This document shows, piece after piece, positions 17,725-25,815 of a DNA stretch of 64,000 bases. A program made the position numbers and the translations under genes. The notes beneath the pieces are model-generated. The model searched no databases. It was not told the origin of the DNA and saw only the letters and a list, made by a program, of their open reading frames with translations. Source of the DNA: Roseivivax isoporae LMG 25204 (GTDB lineage Bacteria; Pseudomonadota; Alphaproteobacteria; Rhodobacterales; Rhodobacteraceae). The stretch is from the NCBI RefSeq assembly GCF_000521865.1, contig NZ_JAME01000026.1, positions 1 to 64,000 of the forward strand, written 5' to 3'. The stretch's first letter is position 1; every line of letters starts with the position of its first letter.

Positions 17725-19244
17725 GTTCGGCGCCCGATCGCCCGCAGACCGCGCTGCGCGATGTTCTGGCCGAGCCGTCGGGTCGGCCCGACCTGCGCGA
17801 GGATCATCAGCACAACTACCGCGCAGAGAACCGCCGAGATCGGGCGGGTGAAGAACGGAGAATAGTCGCCGTCGGCAAGCGTGAAGGAGCGGCGCAGGTT
17901 CTGGTCGAGGATCGGTCCCAGAACGATGCCCAGCACCAGCGGTGCCACCGGATAGTTCATCAGCCGCAAGCCGAAACCAAGGATGCCGAACGCGACCACC
18001 ACCCAGATGTCGAAGAACCGCGACTGGATGGCATACGGCCCGACGAGGCACAGGACCGCGATCACCGGCATGAGCCAGGTGTCCTTGACCTTGAGCACCA
18101 GCACCATGACCCGCGTAAGCCCGAGCCCCAGGACGAGAATTCCGAGGACCGCGAGCGTCAGCATGGCGATGATGTCGTAGATCATCTGCGGATCCGTGGT
18201 CATCATCAGCGGGCCAGGCTGCGCGCCGTGGATGATCAGCGCCGCCATCAGCACCGCCGCGACTCCAGAGCCGGGGATACCGAGGGTCAGGACCGGGATG
18301 ATGGCACCCGGGACGGAGGCGTTGTTGCCGGTCTCTGCCGCCGTCAGGCCATCGATGGACCCCTTCCCGAACTCCTCCGGCGTACGGCTGAACCGCTTGG
18401 CCAACGCGTAGGATGTCCAAGCGCCGATGTCCTCGCCGACACCCGGGAGAAGCCCGGTGATCGTCCCGAGGATTCCCGACCGCACGATCGTCCAGCGCAG
18501 CTTCAGGATATCGGCGATGCGCGGGATTACCCTGTCGGATGCGTCCGAGATCGAGGCGTTCATCTTGCGACGCATGACGTAGAGCACCTCGGCGAAGCCG
18601 AAGGCGCCGACCATCGCCGGCAGGAGGGCAATCCCCGCCGAAAGTTCGGTCATGCCGAAAACGAAGCGTTCGTAGCCGTAGGAGGACTCGCGCCCGATGG
18701 TGGCCACGAGAAGTCCGATGAGCCCCGACACCCATCCCTTGACCGGGTCGTTGCCCGAAAGGCCGCCGGACAGCATCACACCGGCCAGCGCCAGCCAGAA
18801 GAACTCGTAGGCGCCGAAGGACAGCGCGAACTCGCCAAGCGGCGGCGTGATGATAGCGAGGAGCATGATGCCGAGCAGCGTGCCAAACACCGATCCCATG
18901 GTCGCCATGCCCATGGCCTCACCCGCCCGGCCCTGGCGCGCCAGCACGAAGCCGTCGAGCGCCGTTGCTGCCGAGGAGGGCGTTCCGGGAATGTTGAGTA
19001 GGATGGCGCTGCGGCTGCCGCCGTAGATGGCGAGGACGTAGGTGCAGATCAGCACGAGGATGGCGTCGCTGCTCTCCATGTGGATGGTCATGGTGGTCAG
19101 AAGTGCGAGGCCCATGGTCGCCGTAAGGCCCGGCAGCGCACCGATCACCAGCCCTCCGAAACAGGCCGCCGCGGCCAGCAGCAGCGACTGCAGGTCAAAG
19201 AGCTTGCTGAAGGCAGTCGTGAGGTAGGGAAGGAATTCCAACAT
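17721..19244 (-). CDS. tctA: tripartite tricarboxylate transporter large permease
   Basis: 507 residues with about 11-12 membrane segments. The family loops GALPGLTATMGLALL, YGGSRSAILLNIPGTPSSAATALDG and GLLPGVGEDIGAW are present (middle loop given in parts: YGGSRSAILLNIPG and TPSSAATALDG). It forms the inner-membrane channel of a TTT system with TctB and the binding protein TctC encoded upstream. The start follows the TctB stop by 8 bases. Placement in the otn operon makes a four-carbon sugar acid the likely cargo rather than citrate. Confidence 0.92.
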   Translation of the reverse strand: MLEFLPYLTTAFSKLFDLQSLLLAAAACFGGLVIGALPGLTATMGLALLTTMTIHMESSDAILVLICTYVLAIYGGSRSAILLNIPGTPSSAATALDGFVLARQGRAGEAMGMATMGSVFGTLLGIMLLAIITPPLGEFALSFGAYEFFWLALAGVMLSGGLSGNDPVKGWVSGLIGLLVATIGRESSYGYERFVFGMTELSAGIALLPAMVGAFGFAEVLYVMRRKMNASISDASDRVIPRIADILKLRWTIVRSGILGTITGLLPGVGEDIGAWTSYALAKRFSRTPEEFGKGSIDGLTAAETGNNASVPGAIIPVLTLGIPGSGVAAVLMAALIIHGAQPGPLMMTTDPQMIYDIIAMLTLAVLGILVLGLGLTRVMVLVLKVKDTWLMPVIAVLCLVGPYAIQSRFFDIWVVVAFGILGFGLRLMNYPVAPLVLGIVLGPILDQNLRRSFTLADGDYSPFFTRPISAVLCAVVVLMILAQVGPTRRLGQNIAQRGLRAIGRRT

Positions 19245-19252
19245 GGCGGCTT

Positions 19253-19765
19253 TCAGGGCAAACGGACGTAGAACAGGTTCTCGAACACGAACTCGACTGA
19301 GAACCCGACCGCGAGCGCGAGCACCAGCGCGCCGGCGACGAGCCGCAGGCGCGCAGCGCCCCAAGCCTCGCGCCAATTGAACAGGATGACGAAGGCCCAG
19401 ATGAAGATCACCGTGCAGAGCACGAAGGGCTGGCGGAGCGCGAACGCCGCAGCATAGCCAAACATCAGGACGAGCGCGGCGAAGGAACGCCGGTTTGACA
19501 CGGTGGCGGGATCGGCCTCGTCGTCGGGCCCCGGAACCGCCTGACCGCGGACCGAACGCAGGACGAGGATGGCACCCAGGAGTGCGAGACCCGTGCCGAG
19601 CATGAACGGCAGGAGCCCAGGGCCGGTGATGGTCGTCGCGCCAAGATGGCGCGGGATCGGCATGCTGGTCGCGTGCGCCGCGATGGCCGCGCCGAACGTC
19701 ATCCAGCCCAATCCCGCCCACAGGTCGCGCGCGCGGGCGCGCATCATGGATACATCGGGGGTCAC
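19253..19765 (-). CDS. tctB: tripartite tricarboxylate transporter small permease
   Basis: About 170 residues with four hydrophobic segments, the size and layout of TctB subunits. It contains RDLWAGLGWMTFGAAIA at the start, GPGLLPFMLGTGLALLGA after the first loop, and two closing helices. The GTG at 19765 sits 6 bases after AGGAG. An ATG two codons earlier directly abuts that site and is therefore less likely. It stands between TctC and TctA; a strong hairpin precedes it (19789-19817). Confidence 0.85.
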   Translation of the reverse strand: MTPDVSMMRARARDLWAGLGWMTFGAAIAAHATSMPIPRHLGATTITGPGLLPFMLGTGLALLGAILVLRSVRGQAVPGPDDEADPATVSNRRSFAALVLMFGYAAAFALRQPFVLCTVIFIWAFVILFNWREAWGAARLRLVAGALVLALAVGFSVEFVFENLFYVRLP

Positions 19766-19788
19766 GTACATCTCCTGCCTTGTCGTCT

Positions 19789-19817
19789 GGCCGGCCCCCT
19801 TTCCCGGGGGACCGGCC
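19789..19817 (-). terminator. hairpin between tctC and tctB
   Basis: Arms GGCCGG-CCCCC and GGGGG-a-CCGGCC enclose a 6-base loop, immediately after the binding-protein gene. No T tract. Such hairpins after solute-binding-protein genes commonly lower expression of the permease genes relative to the binding protein. Confidence 0.6.
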
Positions 19818-19837
19818 GCAGCGCGTCCATGCAGCGA

Positions 19838-20863
19838 TCAGGGACGCGGGATGCCGACCTCTTCCGGCGAGACCTCGGTCGCGCCGTCGTCGTAGAGGCG
19901 CCACGCCGTTTCCGCCACTGCAGCCTGCGCAAGGTCCATCGCCTCCTCACCGTGGATCGGGTTGAAGATCGACCCGTTCTCGCTCGCGTAAGACTGGAGC
20001 GCCTCGGAATTTGCGATTTCGTTCTCCCAGAGCGCACCCATGCGGTCGACCACCTCCTGCGGGACGTCGGAGGGCAGGAAGATGCCCACGAGGATGGTCG
20101 CACCGGGCGCGTTGAAGTCGGGATAGAACTCGGTGACCGGCGGAATCGGATCAGAACCTTCGATGGTCAGCTCGCGATCGGAAAGGACCGCCAGCGGCCG
20201 CACGCGCTCGCCCTTAATCATCGCCGCCTGCCCGGGTCCCGACTGCGTCGTCGCCATCACCTCGCCGGAAACGACGGCCACCATGGTCGGAGCATCGCCG
20301 TCATAGGCGACGGCGCGGAAATCACCGCCGACATGGCTCTGGAATGCTTGCATCGCCGAATAGGCGGTGGAGGGGATGCCCGAGGTGCCGACGGTCAGCT
20401 TTCCGGGTTCAGCATTCATGACCTCCGCCACGTCCTGCGGGGTTTGGAATTCGGTGTCGACACCGACGCTGAGCACCGGAGCGTTCATCACCACGAGGAA
20501 GAGGTGCCAGTCCTCGAGGGACGTGTCGAGCAGGCCCTGCACCTCGTACGTGCCAAGGTCCTGCACGCCGCCCGACGCCCAGGTCGTGCCGTCATGCGGC
20601 GCATCAATCACTGCCTTCGTTCCGACCGTGCCACGCGCGCCGGTTTGGTTGACCACGGTCACTGGAACCTCGAGGGCCTCCTGCACCTCCCCGGCCAGGA
20701 TGCGCATGACCGAATCAGTCGCGCCGCCGGCCGACCATGGGACGACGATCTGGATCGGCTCTGATGGCCAGGCGTCTTGGGCTGTAACCGCTTGCGGCAC
20801 GAGCGTTGAGGCTGAAAGAGCCGCGGCAGCGCTCGCGATGAATTTCCTTCTAAGCATTGGCAT
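19838..20863 (-). CDS. tctC: tripartite tricarboxylate transporter binding protein (Bug family)
   Basis: 341 residues. A signal peptide with RRKFIASAAAALSAST leads to the Bug-family start, WPSEPIQIVVPWSAGGATDS, where the Gly-Gly loop contacts the ligand carboxylate. VGTSGIPSTAY and TTQSGPGQAAMIK-GERVRPLAVL are further family blocks. It captures the substrate in the periplasm and delivers it to TctAB. First gene of the tct/otn operon; the operator at 20896-20909 is 32 bases upstream, so a LacI repressor would block this promoter. Confidence 0.9.
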   Translation of the reverse strand: MPMLRRKFIASAAAALSASTLVPQAVTAQDAWPSEPIQIVVPWSAGGATDSVMRILAGEVQEALEVPVTVVNQTGARGTVGTKAVIDAPHDGTTWASGGVQDLGTYEVQGLLDTSLEDWHLFLVVMNAPVLSVGVDTEFQTPQDVAEVMNAEPGKLTVGTSGIPSTAYSAMQAFQSHVGGDFRAVAYDGDAPTMVAVVSGEVMATTQSGPGQAAMIKGERVRPLAVLSDRELTIEGSDPIPPVTEFYPDFNAPGATILVGIFLPSDVPQEVVDRMGALWENEIANSEALQSYASENGSIFNPIHGEEAMDLAQAAVAETAWRLYDDGATEVSPEEVGIPRP

Positions 20864-20895
20864 ATCCTCCCTTTCGGCTCATGCCGAGCCGTGAA

Positions 20896-20914
20896 TGTAA
20901 CCGGTTACAACTGA
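20896..20914. promoter_or_regulatory. LacI-family operator in front of the tct/otn operon
   Basis: Perfect 14-base palindrome TGTAACCGGTTACA, part of the 19-base TGTAACCGGTTACAACTGA that recurs exactly at 24181-24199. The central CG step within an inverted repeat is typical for LacI-family sites. A LacI gene lies next door (20985-22043). Confidence 0.85.
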
Positions 20915-20984
20915 TGATCCAAGTCATGGCGCGAGTCAAGTTCCCTGAGGGCAAATTGCGAGAGTCAGACCGCGCGCGGCCGCC

Positions 20985-22043
20985 TTAATCGGACGGGACC
21001 GGCCCACTCGAGGCACGGACCACGATCTGGCTGCGGATGCGCTGAGACCCGACAGCACGGCCCTCAATCATGTCGAGCACGGTGTCGGCGGCGACACGGC
21101 CGACGTCGTCCGACGCGACGCGCACGGTGGTGATCGGGATCGGAAGTTCGGACATGAGCTCAATGTCGTCGTAGCCGACGATGGACATCTCGCCGGGAAC
21201 GTCGACACCAGCAGCAGCCGCTTCGAGAACCGCACCGACGGCAAGCATCGAATTGCCGCAGATGATCGCCGTGGGTCGCGGCGTGGCATCAAGGATCCGC
21301 CTGAAGAGCTTGCGCCCTTCGGCGATGTCCCACTCGCCCTCGACCAGTCCCTGTGGAGGAATCGCAAGGCCCACCCGCGCGAGCGCGTTGCGCACGCCAT
21401 CGCGCCGGGCTGCGGCGCGGTCATTGTTGCGCGTGGTCTGCGCGATCATCCCGAAGCGCCGGTGTCCGAGGGACACCAGATGGTCCACCATCTCTGACAT
21501 GGACACCGCATTGTCGGGCCCGACGCAGGGCACCGGGCTCTCGGCGTCGAAAACGAAGGAATTGAGATAGGGGATCTCGATCCTGGACAGGAAGGATTCG
21601 AAAGCCGCGCTGCGGGTGCTGCCGACCAGAACCAGCCCGTCGACACCCCGCTCCACCAGCTTGCGGGCCTGGCTGAACTCGAGGTCTGGATCATATTGCG
21701 ACCGCGCCAACAGCAGGAGGTGGTTCCGGGCGGCGAGCGCGTCCTGCATGGCGTCGATGGCGCGGGCGAAATCGCCGAGGGCAAGCGCGGGGAAGATCGC
21801 GCCGATGGCCCCGGTTCGATTCGACGACAGCGCCCGTGCTGCCGCATTCGGGACCCAGCCCAGCTGCTCGATCACGAGGTTCACGCGGGTGCGAAGTTCT
21901 TCCGAGACGCTTTCCGGACGGTTGACCACGCGCGACACGGTGGCGGTCGACACGCCGGCCACGGCAGCCACACGCCGCAGACCCACCCGCGCCTTATCGG
22001 CCGTCGCACCCTGCTCCCTGCTTCTGCTGCCCTGCCTGCCCAT
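20985..22043 (-). CDS. LacI-family repressor of the tetronate regulon
   Basis: 352 residues from the ATG at 22043. A GTG-like extension further upstream would run into the neighbouring hydrolase gene. The helix-turn-helix is at 22-41 (LRRVAAVAGVSTATVSRVVN), the hinge includes PNAAARALSSN, and the C-terminal periplasmic-binding-like core has PTAIICGNSMLAVG and SIVGYDDIELM. Two identical palindromes, one before tctC and one in the maoC/CoA-transferase divergent promoter, are the expected targets. Its own gene is last in the maoC operon and so is autoregulated. The inducer is probably the tetronate or an early intermediate. Confidence 0.93.
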   Translation of the reverse strand: MGRQGSRSREQGATADKARVGLRRVAAVAGVSTATVSRVVNRPESVSEELRTRVNLVIEQLGWVPNAAARALSSNRTGAIGAIFPALALGDFARAIDAMQDALAARNHLLLLARSQYDPDLEFSQARKLVERGVDGLVLVGSTRSAAFESFLSRIEIPYLNSFVFDAESPVPCVGPDNAVSMSEMVDHLVSLGHRRFGMIAQTTRNNDRAAARRDGVRNALARVGLAIPPQGLVEGEWDIAEGRKLFRRILDATPRPTAIICGNSMLAVGAVLEAAAAGVDVPGEMSIVGYDDIELMSELPIPITTVRVASDDVGRVAADTVLDMIEGRAVGSQRIRSQIVVRASSGPVPSD

Positions 22044-22104
22044 GCCCGACCGTTCTTGCCTGCCGGCGGAAGCATAATCTGCCGCCGGCAGGATGACGAG
22101 ACCG

Positions 22105-22953
22105 TCAGCCCGGGAACGCCACGACGTCCTGCCGCTGCGATCCGAGCCCATCGATGCCGAGCTCCATGACGTCGCCCGGCTTGAGGAAGACGTTGGGCGT
22201 CATTCCCAGTCCCACTCCGGGGGGCGTGCCCGTGGTGACAATGTCGCCCGCCTCAAGAATGAGGAAGCGCGAGAGATACGAAACGATATGCACGACATCG
22301 AAGATCATCTTGGAGGTGTGGCCGGTCTGGGTGCGCTTGCCGTTGAGGTCGAGCCACAGACCCTTGTCTTGCGGATCGCCGAACTCGTCGGGCGTGACTA
22401 GCCACGGGCCGATCGGACCGAAGGTTGGGCAGCACTTGCCCTTGGTCCAGAGACCTTCGCGTTTGAGCTGGAATTCGCGTTCCGAGATGTCGTTGCAGAC
22501 GAAGTAACCAGAGATCGCGGCGGCGGCTTCTTCCTCCGAAGCACGGTAGAGCCGCTTGCCGATCAGCAGCGCCAGCTCCACCTCCCAATCGGATTCGGTC
22601 GAACCCTCGGGCAGCACCACATCATCATAGGGCCCGACGATGCATGAAGGCGCCTTGTTGAACAGGATCGGCTCGGCCGGGATCGGGGCGTTTGTCTCCT
22701 CGGCATGATCCGTGTAGTTGAGCCCGATCGCCCAGAAACTGCGGACATCGCCAACACAGGGCCCCAGGCGCGGATTGCCTTCGACACGCGGCAGGGTCGC
22801 CGCGTCGACGTTGCGCAGGCGGTCCATCAGGCCTGCCTCGAAGGCGCGCCCGGTGATGTCGTCGACATGTTCAGTGAGGTCGCGCAGACCTCCGTCCTCT
22901 GTGACGAGCGCCGGGCGCTCCTGCCCAGGCTCTCCGTAACGTGCGAGTTTCAT
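22105..22953 (-). CDS. fumarylacetoacetate hydrolase-family protein
   Basis: 282 residues. The catalytic FAH fold shows IGLNYTDHAEE, then FNKAPSCIVGP, the metal-binding acids E124 and E126 in DWEVELALLIG, D155 in CNDISERE, and TGTPPGVG near the C-terminus. Family members hydrolyse or decarboxylate 2,4-dioxo acids or act as ureidoglycolate or 2,4-diketo-3-deoxy-L-fuconate hydrolases. Under the LacI operator with MaoC, it probably cleaves a beta-diketo or keto acid made in the same regulon. The substrate is unknown and not required by the standard erythronate route. Confidence 0.88.
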   Translation of the reverse strand: MKLARYGEPGQERPALVTEDGGLRDLTEHVDDITGRAFEAGLMDRLRNVDAATLPRVEGNPRLGPCVGDVRSFWAIGLNYTDHAEETNAPIPAEPILFNKAPSCIVGPYDDVVLPEGSTESDWEVELALLIGKRLYRASEEEAAAAISGYFVCNDISEREFQLKREGLWTKGKCCPTFGPIGPWLVTPDEFGDPQDKGLWLDLNGKRTQTGHTSKMIFDVVHIVSYLSRFLILEAGDIVTTGTPPGVGLGMTPNVFLKPGDVMELGIDGLGSQRQDVVAFPG

Positions 22954-22976
22954 CGTCTTGTCCTCGTTCTTAAAGG

Positions 22977-23639
22977 TCAGGCAGCACCGCGGTCCATAAG
23001 GAAATCCAGCTGGTAAAGGCCGCGCGCCGCGAGTGCGGAACCGGTTGCCGACCGGATGGCGCCATCGGAAGCATACCGTTCGGCCGCCGCGAGCAGCGGG
23101 GTTGCAGCGACACCCTCGATCAGGAGGATCGCCGCCGATGATCCGTCGGGCGATGATCGCATCGCGGATTCAGCGGTACCCGCCGTCGCAGCCTCGGTGC
23201 GTTCGAGCAGATGCACTGCAGAGACATCCTCCGCCGCCGCAAGGGCGTCCACGATGGAGCAGAGCCCCGTGCTCGCCTGGAGCCTCAGCGCCAGCAGGAA
23301 CCCTGCGACGCCATGGCCACGGCTGTCCGCGACAACGCAGAACGTGCGCGAGGTGTCGGTGAAATGCGGGACCACCTGCCGGGTCCACTCGGTCGGATCA
23401 TCGAGCCGCGCACGGTAGGGCTCAGACGCCAGAACCCCGGGTGACTCCACCTCGTAGAAGTTGAAATAGGCGGGATGCGCCCCGTGCGCCGCATATCGAC
23501 GGGCCCGCAGGAAGCCCGGCACCGACAGCCTCTCGGGAATATGCTCGCGCACGTGCCAGCGCAGGAACTCGGCCTCGTGGTCCGGCGCAATGCCGTTCCA
23601 GATCGCGAGCACACCCGACCCCCTGAGGGGTCCGCTCAT
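22977..23639 (-). CDS. conserved-looking protein of unknown function, possible dimeric alpha/beta-barrel fold
   Basis: 220 residues from the ATG overlapping the MaoC stop (ATGA). I do not recognise the family with certainty. Residues 14-90 (WNGIAP, EFLRWHVREHIPERL, PGFLRARRY, YFNFYEVESPGVLASE) read like the first half of a ferredoxin-like dimeric barrel, as in EthD or Dabb proteins, and a second similar half may follow. No signal peptide or membrane segment. It is coupled to MaoC and followed by the FAH-family gene, so an enzymatic or chaperoning role in that pathway is plausible. Confidence 0.7.
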   Translation of the reverse strand: MSGPLRGSGVLAIWNGIAPDHEAEFLRWHVREHIPERLSVPGFLRARRYAAHGAHPAYFNFYEVESPGVLASEPYRARLDDPTEWTRQVVPHFTDTSRTFCVVADSRGHGVAGFLLALRLQASTGLCSIVDALAAAEDVSAVHLLERTEAATAGTAESAMRSSPDGSSAAILLIEGVAATPLLAAAERYASDGAIRSATGSALAARGLYQLDFLMDRGAA

Positions 23640-24106
23640 GCCGCGCCCGTGGTGTGCAGCTTCCCTGCCCACCGCATGACGTGAGTCCCGACGGCCAGGA
23701 GCTCGCCGCGCTGGTTGACGACCTCCTGCTTGGCGTAGCTGCGCCCCGCCTCGCGGTCGACCTCCGTCACCTCGTAGCTGACCGTCACCGTGTCGCCGAG
23801 GAAGGTCGGCCGGAGGAACCGGATCCGGTCGTAACCGCCGGAGACGGGGAAGTCGCTCAATCCCTCGCGGTGGATGATGTGCGCAATGCTGTGGGTCGAG
23901 ACGGTCGACATGTAACCGACAAGCAATGCCCCATGCGCGATCCGCGTGCCCAGCGACGACTTCTCCTGCATGTACTGTTCGTTGATGTGGGTGTCACTGA
24001 AATCACCCGTCAGACCAGCGAAGAGCGTCACGTCCGCCTCCCCCACCGTCTTGGAAAATTTGAATACTTCTCCGACCTTCACGTAGTCGAGCCCAGATTG
24101 TCCCAT
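23636..24106 (-). CDS. MaoC-like acyl-CoA hydratase/dehydratase
   Basis: 156 residues forming a single hot-dog domain. The hydratase motif is present: GLTGDFSDTHIN with D35 and H40, then GTRIAHGALLVG with H58. The family adds water to enoyl-CoA or dehydrates hydroxyacyl-CoA. It is the first gene of the leftward arm of the divergent promoter (24107-24241), with the operator at 24181-24194. Together with the divergent CoA-transferase it implies that a CoA thioester is handled by this regulon. Confidence 0.87.
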   Translation of the reverse strand: MGQSGLDYVKVGEVFKFSKTVGEADVTLFAGLTGDFSDTHINEQYMQEKSSLGTRIAHGALLVGYMSTVSTHSIAHIIHREGLSDFPVSGGYDRIRFLRPTFLGDTVTVSYEVTEVDREAGRSYAKQEVVNQRGELLAVGTHVMRWAGKLHTTGAA

Positions 24107-24180
24107 GCTGGCGTCCTTCCCTCGTCCCGATGCGCGACTTGAACGGGCTTGCGCCGGTTAGATGCCGCTGCTAATCACTA

Positions 24181-24199
24181 TGTAACCGGTTACAACTGA
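24181..24199. promoter_or_regulatory. second LacI-family operator, in the maoC / CoA-transferase divergent promoter
   Basis: TGTAACCGGTTACAACTGA, identical over 19 bases to 20896-20914. It is centred in a 135-base divergent gap, 43 bases upstream of the CoA-transferase ATG, and can control both arms. Confidence 0.85.
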
Positions 24200-24241
24200 C
24201 GCCTGCAACAGTCAACGGGCAACGATCGGAAAGGCTAAGAC

Positions 24242-25813
24242 GTGAATTTTATCACCGCGCAGGAGGCCGCCTCGATGGTGGCAGACCATGCTTCCCTCAT
24301 CGCCAGCGGCTCCGGCGGCGGACACGCCGTGCCCGAGGCGCTGCTCGCAGCGCTCGGCGAGCGGTTCCGCGACACCGGGGCTCCGCGCGATCTGACCTTT
24401 GCTCACGTCGTCGGCATAGGGGACCGCAAGGAGCGCGGCGCCGCGCATCTCGCCCAGCCCGGGCTGGTGTCGCGCGTGATCACCAGCGCGCTCATCGACT
24501 CGCCGGCGTTCATCCCGATGGCCCTGAACGACGAGATCGAGGCTTACACGCTGCCGCAGGGCGTCCTAGCGCAGATCATGCGGGACATGGCCGCAGGTCG
24601 GCCGGGACTGATCACCCGCACAGGCCTGCATACCTTCGTCGATCCGCGTCAAAGGGGCGGGCTCCAAGGTGGCACAATGACCGAGCCACGGGTGGCGCTG
24701 ATGGAGATCGACGGCGAGGAATGGCTGCGCTTTCTGCCATGGCAGATCGACGTGGCGTTCCTGAGGGGGACAACCGCCGACGAGGACGGGAACATCTCGA
24801 TGGAGCAGGAAGCCGTTCCGGGCGAGATGCTGTCGACCGCGCAGGCTGTCCGGCGCATGGGGGGCAAGGTCATCGTGCAGGTGAAGCGCGTGGCAAAGTC
24901 GGGCGCCCTGCGCCAGCGTGACGTGAAGCTTCCGGGCATCCTCGTCGACCACGTGGTGGTCGTGCCCGAACAGAGCCAGACATACGCCACATCCTACGAG
25001 GCGTCCTATGCGGGCGAACTGCGCGTTCCGCTGGGATCGATCAGACCCTTGCCCTTCGGCGCAAGAAAGATCGTCGCGCGCCGCGCCGCCATGGAGCTCG
25101 TCCCCGGTGCCGTCTGCAACATCGGAGCAGGCATCTCGACGGGCATTTCCTCGGTCGCCGCCGAGGAAGCGGTGCTCGACCGCATCGTGCTGACGAACGA
25201 ACAGGGCTTCATCGGCGGAGCTCCCCTGACAGGACCGGATTCAGGAGCCGCGCAGAACTGGGCTGCCATGGTCGATCAGCCTTACCAGTTCGACTTCTAC
25301 GACGGGGGCGGCATCGACCGGGCCTTCCTGTCCTTTGTCGAGGTCAACAGCACCGGAGACGTCAACATCAGCCGCTTCAACGGCACCATCGTCGGCATCG
25401 GCGGCTTCGTGAACATCAGCCAGAACGCCCGCGAGACCGTCTTCAGTGGAACCTTCACTGCCGGCGGGCTCGAGATCACGTGCGAGGACGGCGCCCTGCG
25501 CATCGTGACGGAGGGGCGCCACCGCAAGTTCCGCGAAACGATCGAGCAGGTCTCCTACAGCGGCGCCTTCGCGGCGCGGGAGGGTCGGCGTGCCCTGTTC
25601 GTAACCGAACGCGCCGTGTTCCGCCTGACCGGCGGCCGGCTGGTTCTCGAGGAGATCGCGCCGGGCATCGACCTTGAAAAAGACGTGCTGGCCCATATGG
25701 ATTTTGCCCCCGACATGCCCGAGGCGCCACGCCTCATGTCCGACCGCCTGTTCCGTCGGGAACCCATGGGGCTGGCGCACGAAAACCGCTTTCGCAGCGG
25801 CAAGGAGGACTGA
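24242..25813 (+). CDS. family I acyl-CoA:carboxylate CoA-transferase
   Basis: 523 residues, the length of fused alpha/beta class I transferases (YdiF-like). The N-terminal half has GSGGGHAVPEALLAALGERF, read in parts as GSGGGHAVPE and ALLAALGERF. The C-terminal half has the catalytic glutamate E320 in TNEQGFIGG. It swaps CoA between a donor such as acetyl-CoA and an acid. It begins the rightward arm of the LacI-controlled divergent promoter and is followed after 2 bases by the DenD-like gene. The acid it activates is not defined by sequence. Confidence 0.9.
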   Translation: MNFITAQEAASMVADHASLIASGSGGGHAVPEALLAALGERFRDTGAPRDLTFAHVVGIGDRKERGAAHLAQPGLVSRVITSALIDSPAFIPMALNDEIEAYTLPQGVLAQIMRDMAAGRPGLITRTGLHTFVDPRQRGGLQGGTMTEPRVALMEIDGEEWLRFLPWQIDVAFLRGTTADEDGNISMEQEAVPGEMLSTAQAVRRMGGKVIVQVKRVAKSGALRQRDVKLPGILVDHVVVVPEQSQTYATSYEASYAGELRVPLGSIRPLPFGARKIVARRAAMELVPGAVCNIGAGISTGISSVAAEEAVLDRIVLTNEQGFIGGAPLTGPDSGAAQNWAAMVDQPYQFDFYDGGGIDRAFLSFVEVNSTGDVNISRFNGTIVGIGGFVNISQNARETVFSGTFTAGGLEITCEDGALRIVTEGRHRKFRETIEQVSYSGAFAAREGRRALFVTERAVFRLTGGRLVLEEIAPGIDLEKDVLAHMDFAPDMPEAPRLMSDRLFRREPMGLAHENRFRSGKED

Positions 25814-25815
25814 CC

